Below, in pieces: positions 7,831 to 14,662 of a stretch of 39,754 nt of DNA; position 1 is the stretch's first letter, and each line of letters opens with the position of its first letter. Below the pieces are notes generated by a model. It saw only the letters and a list, made by a program, of their open reading frames with translations, was not told the origin of the DNA and made no database searches. The translations under genes were made by a program, and so were the position numbers. This DNA is from Balnearium lithotrophicum. Its GTDB lineage: Bacteria > Aquificota > Aquificia > Desulfurobacteriales > Desulfurobacteriaceae. Where the stretch lies: the NCBI RefSeq assembly GCF_900182585.1, contig NZ_FXTM01000021.1:1-39754 (forward strand), written 5' to 3'.

Positions 7831-9531
7831 ATGAGGTTTTCAAGGGCATTCATACCCACTTTGAAGGAAGCACCTGCAGATGCTGAGATTCCAAGCCACA
7901 AGCTCTTGATAAGGGCTGGATTCATAAGAAAGGTAGCTTCTGGCCTTTACGATATTCTGCCTTTGGGAGCTTTAGTTGTAAGGAAGATTATTCGGGTAAT
8001 AAGGGAGGAGATGGATAGGGCAGGGGCACAGGAAGTTATCCTTCCCATTATGCACCCTGCGGAGCTCTGGATTGAAAGTGGAAGGTGGGACGTTTACGGA
8101 AAGGAGATGGTCAAGTTTAAGGATAGACACGGCAGGGACTACTCACTGGCACCAACAGCTGAGGAGGTTATAACGGACCTTGTAAGGAGGGAAGTTAAGT
8201 CCTACAAGGACCTACCTTTGAATCTCTACCAGATTGGTAGGAAGTTCAGGGATGAGATAAGGCCAAGATTTGGACTTATGAGAGCTCGTGAGTTCATAAT
8301 GAAGGATGCCTACTCCTTCCATGCAACCGACGAGGATGCAGAAAGGGAGTACTGGAACATGTACGAGACCTACTCGAGAATTTTTAAGAGAATGGGGCTC
8401 GAATTTAAGGCCGTTGAAGCCGATACGGGGGAGATAGGCGGAAAGTTCTCCCACGAGTTTATGGTTATTGCAGATACAGGTGAGGGAAAACTTGTTTACT
8501 GTGAAAAGTGTGGATACGCTGCAAGTACAGAAAAGGCAGAGCAGTTTAAGCCAGAACCTCCAAAAGACAGGGAATCAAGGTTTAAACCTTTAGAAAAAGT
8601 TCATACGCCGAACGTAAAGAGAATTGATGAGGTTTCGGAATTTCTAAACGTTCCACCTGAAAACATACTAAAGCTCTTAGTTTACATCGTTGATGGAAAG
8701 CCTGTTGCCGTTGCTGTTAGGGGAGACAGGGAAGTTGAAGAAACAAAGTTGAAGAGGGCTTTGGGCGGAAAGGAAGTACGACTTGCAACAGACGAAGAGA
8801 TTGAAAACTTTACAGGACAGCCTAAGGGATTTCTATCTCCTTTAGGTCTTAACATTCCGGTATTTGCAGACTACTCTGTAACTCAAATGGTCAACTTTGT
8901 TGCCGGAGCAGGTGAGAAGGATTACCACCTAAAGAACGTCAACTGGGGAAGGGATTTTAAGGTTGAGGACTTTATCGATGTTTCGGAGGTTAGGGGAGGA
9001 CAGCCCTGTCCTAAGTGTGGAGCTCCCTTAGTTGAGAAGAGGGGAATTGAAGTTGGCCACATTTTTAAACTTGGAACAAAGTACAGTGAGGCTATGGGGG
9101 CAACTTTTGTTGATGAGAATGGAGAGGAGAAGCCGATTATCATGGGCTGTTACGGAATAGGAGTTACGAGGGTAATGGCTGCTGCGGTTGAGCAGAACTA
9201 CGATGAAAATGGGATAGTCTGGCCTAAGGAGATAGCCCCGTTTGAGGTTATTGTTATTCCTGTTAACGTTAAAAAGGAGGAAATCTCTGAGGTTTCTGAG
9301 AGAATATACTCGGAGCTCCAGAGGAACAAAATTGACGTTATATTGGACGACAGGAATGCAAGGCCCGGGTTTAAGTTTAAGGATGCAGACCTTATAGGAA
9401 TTCCCTACCAGGTGATTGTTGGAAAGAAAGTTCAGGAGGGAATAGTTGAAGTTAAAGAGAGAAGGACAGGGGATAGAGTTGAGGTGAAGGTTGATGAGGT
9501 TGTTGAATACTTGACTGAAAAACTCAGATAG
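7831..9531 (+). CDS. proS: Prolyl-tRNA synthetase, bacterial type
   Basis: A class II aminoacyl-tRNA synthetase of 566 residues that charges tRNA-Pro. Class II motif elements appear in the N-terminal half (GLYDILPLGALVVRKI; PTAEEVITDLVRRE; RDEIRPRFGLMRAREFIMKDAYSFH). The bacterial editing (YbaK-like) insertion follows at about residues 240-390, removing mischarged alanine. Then come CPKCGAPL, motif 3 (IIMGCYGIGVTRVMAA) and the C-terminal anticodon-binding domain. GGAGGAGAG directly precedes the ATG. It heads a rightward run followed 10 bases later by a nuclease gene. Confidence 0.97.
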   Translation: MRFSRAFIPTLKEAPADAEIPSHKLLIRAGFIRKVASGLYDILPLGALVVRKIIRVIREEMDRAGAQEVILPIMHPAELWIESGRWDVYGKEMVKFKDRHGRDYSLAPTAEEVITDLVRREVKSYKDLPLNLYQIGRKFRDEIRPRFGLMRAREFIMKDAYSFHATDEDAEREYWNMYETYSRIFKRMGLEFKAVEADTGEIGGKFSHEFMVIADTGEGKLVYCEKCGYAASTEKAEQFKPEPPKDRESRFKPLEKVHTPNVKRIDEVSEFLNVPPENILKLLVYIVDGKPVAVAVRGDREVEETKLKRALGGKEVRLATDEEIENFTGQPKGFLSPLGLNIPVFADYSVTQMVNFVAGAGEKDYHLKNVNWGRDFKVEDFIDVSEVRGGQPCPKCGAPLVEKRGIEVGHIFKLGTKYSEAMGATFVDENGEEKPIIMGCYGIGVTRVMAAAVEQNYDENGIVWPKEIAPFEVIVIPVNVKKEEISEVSERIYSELQRNKIDVILDDRNARPGFKFKDADLIGIPYQVIVGKKVQEGIVEVKERRTGDRVEVKVDEVVEYLTEKLR

Positions 9532-9541
9532 TCTGGAGCTT

Positions 9542-10351
9542 ATGTTGAAGGTGGAATACAAGAAACAAGTTGAATTGGGGCATTTGAGACCTTGGTCCTT
9601 TTCCAAGGTTCAAAAGGCCAAAAAGTGCCAGTACGAGTTCTTCTTTAGATACGTTGAAAAGTTGGAACCAAAGGAAAGGGCCGATTTTCTTATTTTAGGA
9701 AGTGGCGTTCACTACGTCCTTGAAAATGCATTGAACAGGGTTTTAAAAGAGGGGAAGCCCTTAAGGAAGGAACTTCTATTTGAATATGCTGAGGACTTTA
9801 AAAAAGAGGAACCTTTGGCCGATGTTAACTCCATAAAAACCTTCTTTCCAAACATCGTTAAATTTGTAAACGGTCAGCTGAGGAGAATTGAGAATACCTC
9901 ATTTGTTGCCTCTGAAATTGAGCTTGCCGTTGATTCCTCCTTTTCCACCGTTGATTACTCCTCAAGAAACGTTTTCTTGAGGGGTAAGTTGGATTTTCTC
10001 TTTTCAAACGGTGACACCCTCTACATAATAGACCATAAGACAAACAGGAGCTGGGAGTTCAACAATAAGATAAAAACCCAACTTAGGTGGTATGCACTCC
10101 TTGCAAGTGCAAAGTTTCCACAGTTTAACAGGTTTGCCTTAGAGGTCCACAACGTAAGGTATGGAACCATAAAGAGGATAATTTTTACAAAGAGAGACCT
10201 TGAAGCGTTCAAGGTAAAACTAATTCCACTTATTGAAGTTATAGAGAGGGATTTTATTGGAAAGGGATTCTCTGAGCTCCAACCTCAGCCGAGTGAGTTT
10301 AACTGCAGGTGGTGCGAGTACCGGGATGTTTGTCCTATCTACAGGGAGTAA
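9542..10351 (+). CDS. RecB/Cas4-like PD-(D/E)XK nuclease with Fe-S cysteines
   Basis: A 269-residue nuclease of the PDDEXK_1 (RecB/AddB/Cas4) type. The active-site pieces are all present: GSGVHYVLE (H57, E61), GKLD (D151), IDHKT (D164, K166) and QLRWY (Q180, Y184). Four cysteines, C29 near the N-terminus and C255-x2-C258-x5-C264 at the end, match the spacing that holds a 4Fe-4S cluster in AddB and Cas4. It starts ten bases after proS. The closest CRISPR array is 1.3 kb downstream, so a Cas4-like role in spacer processing is possible, but it is on the other strand and in another operon, and the protein is longer than typical Cas4. A general repair nuclease is equally likely. Confidence 0.8.
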   Translation: MLKVEYKKQVELGHLRPWSFSKVQKAKKCQYEFFFRYVEKLEPKERADFLILGSGVHYVLENALNRVLKEGKPLRKELLFEYAEDFKKEEPLADVNSIKTFFPNIVKFVNGQLRRIENTSFVASEIELAVDSSFSTVDYSSRNVFLRGKLDFLFSNGDTLYIIDHKTNRSWEFNNKIKTQLRWYALLASAKFPQFNRFALEVHNVRYGTIKRIIFTKRDLEAFKVKLIPLIEVIERDFIGKGFSELQPQPSEFNCRWCEYRDVCPIYRE

Positions 10352-10390
10352 TTGTTGCAATAATAAAAATAATGTTATAAACTTGAATTT

Positions 10391-10882
10391 ATGATGAAAA
10401 AGCTAAAAGAGGCCCTTTCTCTGAAGTTTTACCTGAAGAAACTTTTGGAGCTGAAGGACAGGCCTGATGAAACGGCCAAGGGCTTGGCTTTGGGCGTTTT
10501 TGTTGGATTTTTACCTATAAACGGCTTTCAAGTTTTAGTTGCAGTAACAATAGCTGCAGTAACAAGGGTCAGTAAAATCGCAGCTGCCATTGGAACTCAC
10601 GTTACAAATCCCTGGACAACTATACCCGTTTTAATTCTTGACTACTACGTAGGTTGTTTACTTTTGAATAAAAAGGCGTGTATACCTCATGTTGACTTTA
10701 GTTCTTTTAGCTCCATTCTCTCAAGCGGAAAAGAGATTTTCATTCCGATGTTTATCGGTGGGGTATTTTTGGGAGTAATTTTTTCAATTCTTTCCTATTT
10801 TGGAGTTAAAAAGCTCCTTGAAAGGGAAGTTAACGTAGTTAAAAACTACGTAAAGAATATAAAGGAAAAAACTGCTGACTGA
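10391..10882 (+). CDS. DUF2062 family membrane protein
   Basis: A small inner-membrane protein (163 residues) of the DUF2062 family. The family core is GLALGVFVGFLPINGFQ followed by a hydrophobic segment, then THVTNPWTTIPVLILDYYVG, and a second membrane segment (IFIPMFIGGVFLGVIFSILSYFGV) near the C-terminus. Function is unknown; the domain often sits beside lipid or envelope genes. Two ATG codons stand in tandem at 10391 and 10394 with no clear ribosome site. Its TGA stop overlaps the ATG of the next gene (TGATG). Confidence 0.82.
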   Translation: MMKKLKEALSLKFYLKKLLELKDRPDETAKGLALGVFVGFLPINGFQVLVAVTIAAVTRVSKIAAAIGTHVTNPWTTIPVLILDYYVGCLLLNKKACIPHVDFSSFSSILSSGKEIFIPMFIGGVFLGVIFSILSYFGVKKLLEREVNVVKNYVKNIKEKTAD

Positions 10883-11595
10883 TGGAAAGTCTTCTGTCGG
10901 TTTTAGGGAGGTTCTCCCGTTCTGATATTGATGAAATAGAAAAAAGAGATAGACAGTATAGAGCTCTCGAAAAGCTTTTTGAAAAAACAAGGGATAAAGA
11001 GCTCTTTTTTAAGCTTGTCGTATTGAACGCTCTTTTATCGTACCAGCTTCAAACTAAGGGGGAAACCTACTGGGAGAATTTCTCCAAATTCTTCTCGGAA
11101 AATCCAAGTATAGATAAGTTTCCCGAGTTTCTGTCGAAATTCAACAGGAGATTTCTACAGGCTAAATTGAAGAGATTTAAAAGGGCGAAGGAGTGTGTAA
11201 ATAGTATTTTTGAAAAATATTCCTTAAAGGACTTGGGAGGGAATTTATCAATTTTAGTTGAGGAGCTCTCTAAGTGTCTGAAACAGAAGAAGGACTCGAA
11301 AACGGTAGTTTTCTCTGCAAAGATGTTTATGTACGGCTATAAAATTGTTTTCGATAAGGAGCCTAAAAATTTAGAGGAAATAGAAATTCCTCTGGATTCA
11401 CGATTAAAGAAGATATTTCCAGAATTGAAAACTTGGAGGGAGCTCTCTTCGAAGTTGAACATTCCTCCTATAAGGTTGGACGCCCTTGTTTGGGTTCCTA
11501 TGGGACTTAGGAAGAGGGATTTGGAGGAGTATCCTGAGGAGCTCCGTGAAAAAATACTTGAACTTAAAAGGGAAATAGAAAAGTTAGGAACATAA
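10882..11595 (+). CDS. AGOG-type 8-oxoguanine DNA glycosylase/lyase
   Basis: A 237-residue member of the AGOG family (archaeal GO glycosylase, HhH-GPD superfamily), a bifunctional enzyme that removes 8-oxoguanine and nicks the strand. Family features: LLSYQLQTKGETYWENFSKFF near residues 51-70, the catalytic lysine in DSKTVVFSAKMFMYGYK (K140), and the catalytic aspartate in PLDSRLKKIF (D172). These positions coincide with K140 and D172 known for the Pyrobaculum enzyme. The C-terminal half ends with IPPIRLDALVWV. It is translationally coupled to the DUF2062 gene and its 3' end converges on CRISPR array 1. AGOG proteins are mainly archaeal, so this copy may be an old transfer. Confidence 0.85.
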   Translation: MESLLSVLGRFSRSDIDEIEKRDRQYRALEKLFEKTRDKELFFKLVVLNALLSYQLQTKGETYWENFSKFFSENPSIDKFPEFLSKFNRRFLQAKLKRFKRAKECVNSIFEKYSLKDLGGNLSILVEELSKCLKQKKDSKTVVFSAKMFMYGYKIVFDKEPKNLEEIEIPLDSRLKKIFPELKTWRELSSKLNIPPIRLDALVWVPMGLRKRDLEEYPEELREKILELKREIEKLGT

Positions 11596-11618
11596 GATTT
11601 TCCCTTTCAATTTCATAA

Positions 11619-11860
11619 GTCATACCTCTTCTATTTTTAGGGCATTTCAACTTTTTATCTAAGGAATTGATTTTCAGCTGAGGAAATTGTTGCAATCCCT
11701 TCCACTTTTTAGGGCATTTCAACTTAAGAACTGAAAGTCCAAGTGTATATAGAGATTTGTCGTAATCCCTCTCACTTTTCAGGGCATTTCAACAGAAAGG
11801 CAAAGGAGAATTATTGAGAAATTAAGTCGTAATCCCTCTCACTTTTCAGGGCATTTCAAC
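11619..11860 (-). CRISPR. CRISPR array 1 (four repeats, three spacers)
   Basis: Repeats of 35 bases lie at 11689-11723, 11759-11793 and 11826-11860, with a degenerate, shortened copy at 11619-11651. On the plus strand each reads from GT(C/T)G(T/C)AATCCCT to AGGGCATTTCAAC. Spacers are 37, 35 and 32 bases (11652-11688, 11724-11758, 11794-11825). The degenerate repeat is on the left and the leader on the right, so transcription is leftward. The minus-strand repeat begins GTTGAAATGCCC and ends GGGATTGCGAC or GGGATTACGAC. The two newest repeats are identical and share changes (CTCTCAC, TTTTC) not found in the older one. The array converges on the AGOG gene. Confidence 0.95.
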
Positions 11861-12009
11861 AGTTCAAAATTTTAGCCATTGATTTCTAAGGGCCCCAAAA
11901 TACAAAGTTTTTCATAAAAATCTAATAAACACTGAAAAGCAATAATTTCAGCTATACAGGTTTTTGCCCTTTTTCCTATTCAGTTTTCAAAGAATCTAAA
12001 GTAATTTTA
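11861..12009 (-). promoter_or_regulatory. CRISPR leader 1 with conserved promoter
   Basis: This AT-rich 149-base stretch fills the gap between the cas2 stop codon and array 1. It aligns almost end to end with the sequence beside array 2 (shared blocks include GCCATTGATTT, GTTTTTCATAAAA, TCTAATAAA, TTTCAGCTATACAG and TTTTGCCCT-like segments). A leftward promoter is conserved in both copies: -35 TTAGAT (11925-11920), 17-base spacer, -10 TATTTT (11902-11897). Transcription would start about 30 bases before the first repeat. Confidence 0.75.
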
Positions 12010-12333
12010 TCAAATAAACAAATCCCCTAATATTTCAGCCTCTTGTCCTATTCTAACAATACTTTTGGAGCTCCTTTCATCTAAGGGGTAAATGAAAACC
12101 CTATCAGTTTCTTTCCTTATGACTTCCTCTAACCTTTTTGAAACTTCAAAATACTCCTTTCCTTTAAGCTCTACTTCAAAAACGCTGAGCTGTGTTCTTA
12201 CTCCGTAATCGTAGAGAATCCTCATAATCTGAGCTCTCCGCTTTGCGGAGCTCCTTATTTCCGAGTAAGAATTATCAACCATACAGATATCGTAAACCAC
12301 GACAAATCTCTTAACTCTTTTAGGTAAACTCAT
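12010..12333 (-). CDS. cas2: CRISPR-associated Cas2 (second of tandem pair)
   Basis: A 107-residue Cas2, the non-catalytic dimer that joins Cas1 in the spacer integrase. The ferredoxin-like fold shows as RFVVVYDI (strand 1 with the conserved Asp), RRAQIMRILYDYGVRTQLSVFEVEL, and TDRVFIYPLDE. Compared with its neighbour it carries about 15 extra residues (NSYSEIRSSAK region) between strand 1 and helix 1, as in a distinct group of Cas2 proteins. The ATG overlaps the stop of the first cas2 by four bases. It is the last gene of the island's operon and abuts leader 1. Confidence 0.93.
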   Translation of the reverse strand: MSLPKRVKRFVVVYDICMVDNSYSEIRSSAKRRAQIMRILYDYGVRTQLSVFEVELKGKEYFEVSKRLEEVIRKETDRVFIYPLDERSSKSIVRIGQEAEILGDLFI

Positions 12334-12596
12334 AGCACCATATCATCGTTTTCCAATCTTTTTCCTATTTTCTTTATAAATTGGTAAACTCCCTTTGAAA
12401 TAGGAAAGATGTAAACTCTGTCCGTTTCTGAGTTGATTATCTTTTTAATATCAAATATTAAAAGCTCTAAATTTTGTGGATAGATTTCTATTTCAAAACA
12501 ACTGTACTGAACTCTCTTTCCGTGCTCGTTAAGTAACTTAACAAGCTTATTCCTTCTACTATCTTCTGAAACATCATAAGTAATTAGATACTTCAT
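12330..12596 (-). CDS. cas2: CRISPR-associated Cas2 (first of tandem pair)
   Basis: An 88-residue Cas2 of standard length. It starts MKYLITYDVSEDSRRNKLVKLL, with the conserved strand-1 Asp, continues HGKRVQYSCFEIEI, and ends with TDRVYIFPI. It is clearly different from the adjacent cas2, so this is not a recent duplication. Its start lies 23 bases inside the cas1 3' end, and its stop overlaps the start of the next cas2, so cas1-cas2-cas2 are probably made together. Having two Cas2 proteins beside one Cas1 is unusual; they could form a heterodimer, or one may have taken another role. Confidence 0.93.
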   Translation of the reverse strand: MKYLITYDVSEDSRRNKLVKLLNEHGKRVQYSCFEIEIYPQNLELLIFDIKKIINSETDRVYIFPISKGVYQFIKKIGKRLENDDMVL

Positions 12597-13557
12597 TTTT
12601 TAAATAATCCCTTAACCAATTCACAAAATCTAAAACTGGAGCAAGTGTTAAGTCACTCCTTTCATAAATTATTACATCGCTATACAACTTCAAAAAAGAT
12701 TTAAGGGCATCCTTTTTTAAAAAAACCCCAGAACTACTCTGAACAAAATCTGATATTTCCAAAAATTCATCATTTATCGTATTAAAAACGAACTCAATAA
12801 TTTTTGGTCTTGCTATTTCCATGACATCGGAGCAGAGAGCTCCGTGTTTCCCCCTTTTGATATGAAAAAAGCCCAAGTAAGGGTCAAACCCTTTTGAAAT
12901 TAAGATTGGAAACATTAAGGAGTAAAAAATAGAAAAGCTTAAACTTAAAAGGGCATTTACAGGGTCTTTTGGTGGATAGTACTCTCTTCTATCAAAGTAA
13001 AACGGACTTTCATTAAAGGACGAAAATTTACTGTAGAGAAACTTTGAAATCTGACCGTCTATTCCAAGCATTGCTTGATTATCATTTCCAGAATCTATCA
13101 TTGATAAAATACTTTCTCTCCAGTCCTCCAAACCTTCCGATTTTAATTTCCTTGAACTGAAAATATTTCTAATAACATCATAAGAATAAAACACCTTTCT
13201 TTTTAGCAACTCCTTAGTTATTTCAAGTTTCTTTTCTTCCCTACTGAAAATAAAGTACTGATCTTCCCTACTGAAAATAAAGTACTGAGCTGCTCTTGTG
13301 GAATTATCACTTCCCAAAAGTTCAGGATATACAATACTAATTACCTTTCCAAATTTGTTTAGCAAAAATAAAAATCTACCCCTTGAGGAAAGAAACTTTA
13401 TGGCAGAAGCGGTAATATTCACAGAACCTATAAGAAAAACGTGATTTATTACTCCTATGGGAATTCTTTTTTTCTCATTTTTAATTTCAACAATTAGTTC
13501 ATTATTCTTTTTAGAAACTCTTGCTCCTGGAGTTGTTACAAACAAAAATCCCTTCAC
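12574..13557 (-). CDS. cas1: CRISPR-associated endonuclease/integrase Cas1
   Basis: The integrase that inserts new spacers at the leader end. It has 327 residues, a normal length: N-terminal beta domain (VNHVFLIGSVNITASAIKFL type strands) and C-terminal helical domain with GFDPYLGFFHIKRGKHGALCSDVMEIARP, giving the conserved H232 and D244. The third metal ligand, almost always Glu in a GIEG context, is Asp here (GIDG, D167). An exact 27-base tandem duplication adds nine residues, so QYFIFSRE occurs twice (residues 91-98 and 100-107). It starts at a GTG behind AAGGGG. Gene order Csx3-Cas1-Cas2-Cas2 with no interference genes. Confidence 0.95.
   Translation of the reverse strand: MKGFLFVTTPGARVSKKNNELIVEIKNEKKRIPIGVINHVFLIGSVNITASAIKFLSSRGRFLFLLNKFGKVISIVYPELLGSDNSTRAAQYFIFSREDQYFIFSREEKKLEITKELLKRKVFYSYDVIRNIFSSRKLKSEGLEDWRESILSMIDSGNDNQAMLGIDGQISKFLYSKFSSFNESPFYFDRREYYPPKDPVNALLSLSFSIFYSLMFPILISKGFDPYLGFFHIKRGKHGALCSDVMEIARPKIIEFVFNTINDEFLEISDFVQSSSGVFLKKDALKSFLKLYSDVIIYERSDLTLAPVLDFVNWLRDYLKNEVSNYL
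13235..13288 (-). repeat. 27-base tandem duplication inside cas1
   Basis: Two identical 27-base units (13235-13261 and 13262-13288) lie head to tail and keep the frame, so each encodes the same nine residues apart from the boundary codon. Perfect identity points to a recent event. It falls between the N-terminal beta domain and the helical domain of Cas1, near the linker. Confidence 0.95.
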
Positions 13558-13566
13558 AATTTCCCC

Positions 13567-13857
13567 TTAAATTTGAATAACTTCTCCCTCCTTTACATCT
13601 GGGTCGTGGCTTTGAACAACAACGGCTCCAATTCTTGGGTCATAAACAGCTACCCACTTAGAAGGATGAAAGTAGTGTATTAATCTACCGTAAAACCAAA
13701 TTGGCCCCCTTCCGCTGATAATAACTCCCTTATTGAAAGGAACCTTTGGGAGCTCCACGCTAAAGGCTTCTTCTGGTGTTATTATACCGTCGTTTATGTG
13801 AAACTCCACTAAAGTAGCTTTTCCATTTAAAACTTCTGAAGTTTTGAATTTAATCAC
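13567..13857 (-). CDS. csx3: Csx3 (Crn3-type cyclic-tetra-adenylate phosphodiesterase)
   Basis: A 96-residue protein with the whole Csx3 signature: ITPEEAFSVELPKVPFNKGVIISGRGPIWFYG, then HYFHPSKWVAVYDPRIGAVVVQSHDP. The candidate catalytic and metal residues are H61, H64, D73 and H84. Members of this family have been shown to degrade cyclic tetra-adenylate (ring nuclease Crn3), which switches off CARF effectors. That fits its place directly after two CARF genes. It begins at a GTG that overlaps the 3' end of the membrane CARF gene by eight bases and ends nine bases before cas1. Confidence 0.92.
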   Translation of the reverse strand: MIKFKTSEVLNGKATLVEFHINDGIITPEEAFSVELPKVPFNKGVIISGRGPIWFYGRLIHYFHPSKWVAVYDPRIGAVVVQSHDPDVKEGEVIQI

Positions 13858-14662
13858 GGGAAATTAACCTCACGTCGTAGGATTTCACAGAATAATCAAC
13901 ATTTGATATGTACTGAAACTTTCTACTTGGATAGTAGGAGGTTGTTAGAGCTCCAGCTATCGAAACAGGTTTTGTTCCACCTGTAACGTCAATGATAATA
14001 TCCTTGTCCTTGTAATTTTCTTTTTCTAATTCCTCAAAAGTTTTCCTTATTAGATTGAAAATATGTTTAACACTTTCAAAATCAGCTGCTTTTTTCTCTA
14101 CAAAGTTTAATTTTTTATTAAAAACTGTTTCTGATAAAAGTCTAAACAGGTTAAACTTCTTTGAAGAACTGGGAGACGTTACAACAATAATCTTTTCAAG
14201 CTTTGGTAAATGGAATTTTATTGCTTCTAAAGGCATCCTCCAATTTTTTATGTCTGAATTCTGTATTTTCTCTATTTTTTCTTCTAAATTTGAAATCTCT
14301 TTCAAACTTTGAATTATTTCTTCAATTTGGTCCTTGTTAGGTTTATTATCACTTAAAAACAAGATTAACACTTTTCTCTTTTCAGGTTCCTCCTCGTAAA
14401 TATCATACTCTAATTCCTCTGAAAGTTTATAGGCGCAAAGAATCAAAATAGTTAGAATAAAAATGGCAATACCAAATAATATAATACCTTTTGCATCTTT
14501 TTCGAAGAAGAACTCATTTAAACCGTCAGGAATCCAACCGGCAACGATTGACAGTAAAGAAATAATAAATCCTGTAATAAAAGCAGTCTTTTTATCTTTA
14601 AATAGAAATCCTATTTGAGAAATGAAAGCTCTTCTAAAGTGAGTTTTTATTCCTTTAAACAA
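13850..14662 (-). CDS. Membrane-anchored CARF-domain protein (Cam1-like)
   Basis: A 270-residue protein with two membrane segments (about residues 26-45 and 59-80), a short acidic linker, then a CARF Rossmann domain from residue 96. The domain has the opening strand RKVLILFLSD, the strand EKIIVVTSPSSSKKFNLF, and the ligand-loop motif DIIIDVTGGTKPVSIAGAL (DVTGGTK, residues 225-231). Cam1, a known cA4-gated membrane effector, also has an N-terminal membrane segment before CARF, but is shorter and has one helix. I use the TTG at 14662, which has GGAGG five bases upstream; a TTG at 14674 would place that site inside the gene. No nuclease domain is visible, so it probably acts at the membrane when a cyclic oligoadenylate binds. 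Confidence 0.82.
   Translation of the reverse strand: MFKGIKTHFRRAFISQIGFLFKDKKTAFITGFIISLLSIVAGWIPDGLNEFFFEKDAKGIILFGIAIFILTILILCAYKLSEELEYDIYEEEPEKRKVLILFLSDNKPNKDQIEEIIQSLKEISNLEEKIEKIQNSDIKNWRMPLEAIKFHLPKLEKIIVVTSPSSSKKFNLFRLLSETVFNKKLNFVEKKAADFESVKHIFNLIRKTFEELEKENYKDKDIIIDVTGGTKPVSIAGALTTSYYPSRKFQYISNVDYSVKSYDVRLISRD

Noticed and set aside
9028-9606. A 192-residue leftward frame
   Set aside because: It lies antisense to proS, whose family identity is certain; a shadow frame.
9542-10351. Calling the Fe-S nuclease Cas4
   Set aside because: Motifs fit Cas4 but also AddB-like proteins; it is in the proS operon, on the strand opposite to the cas genes, and longer than most Cas4.
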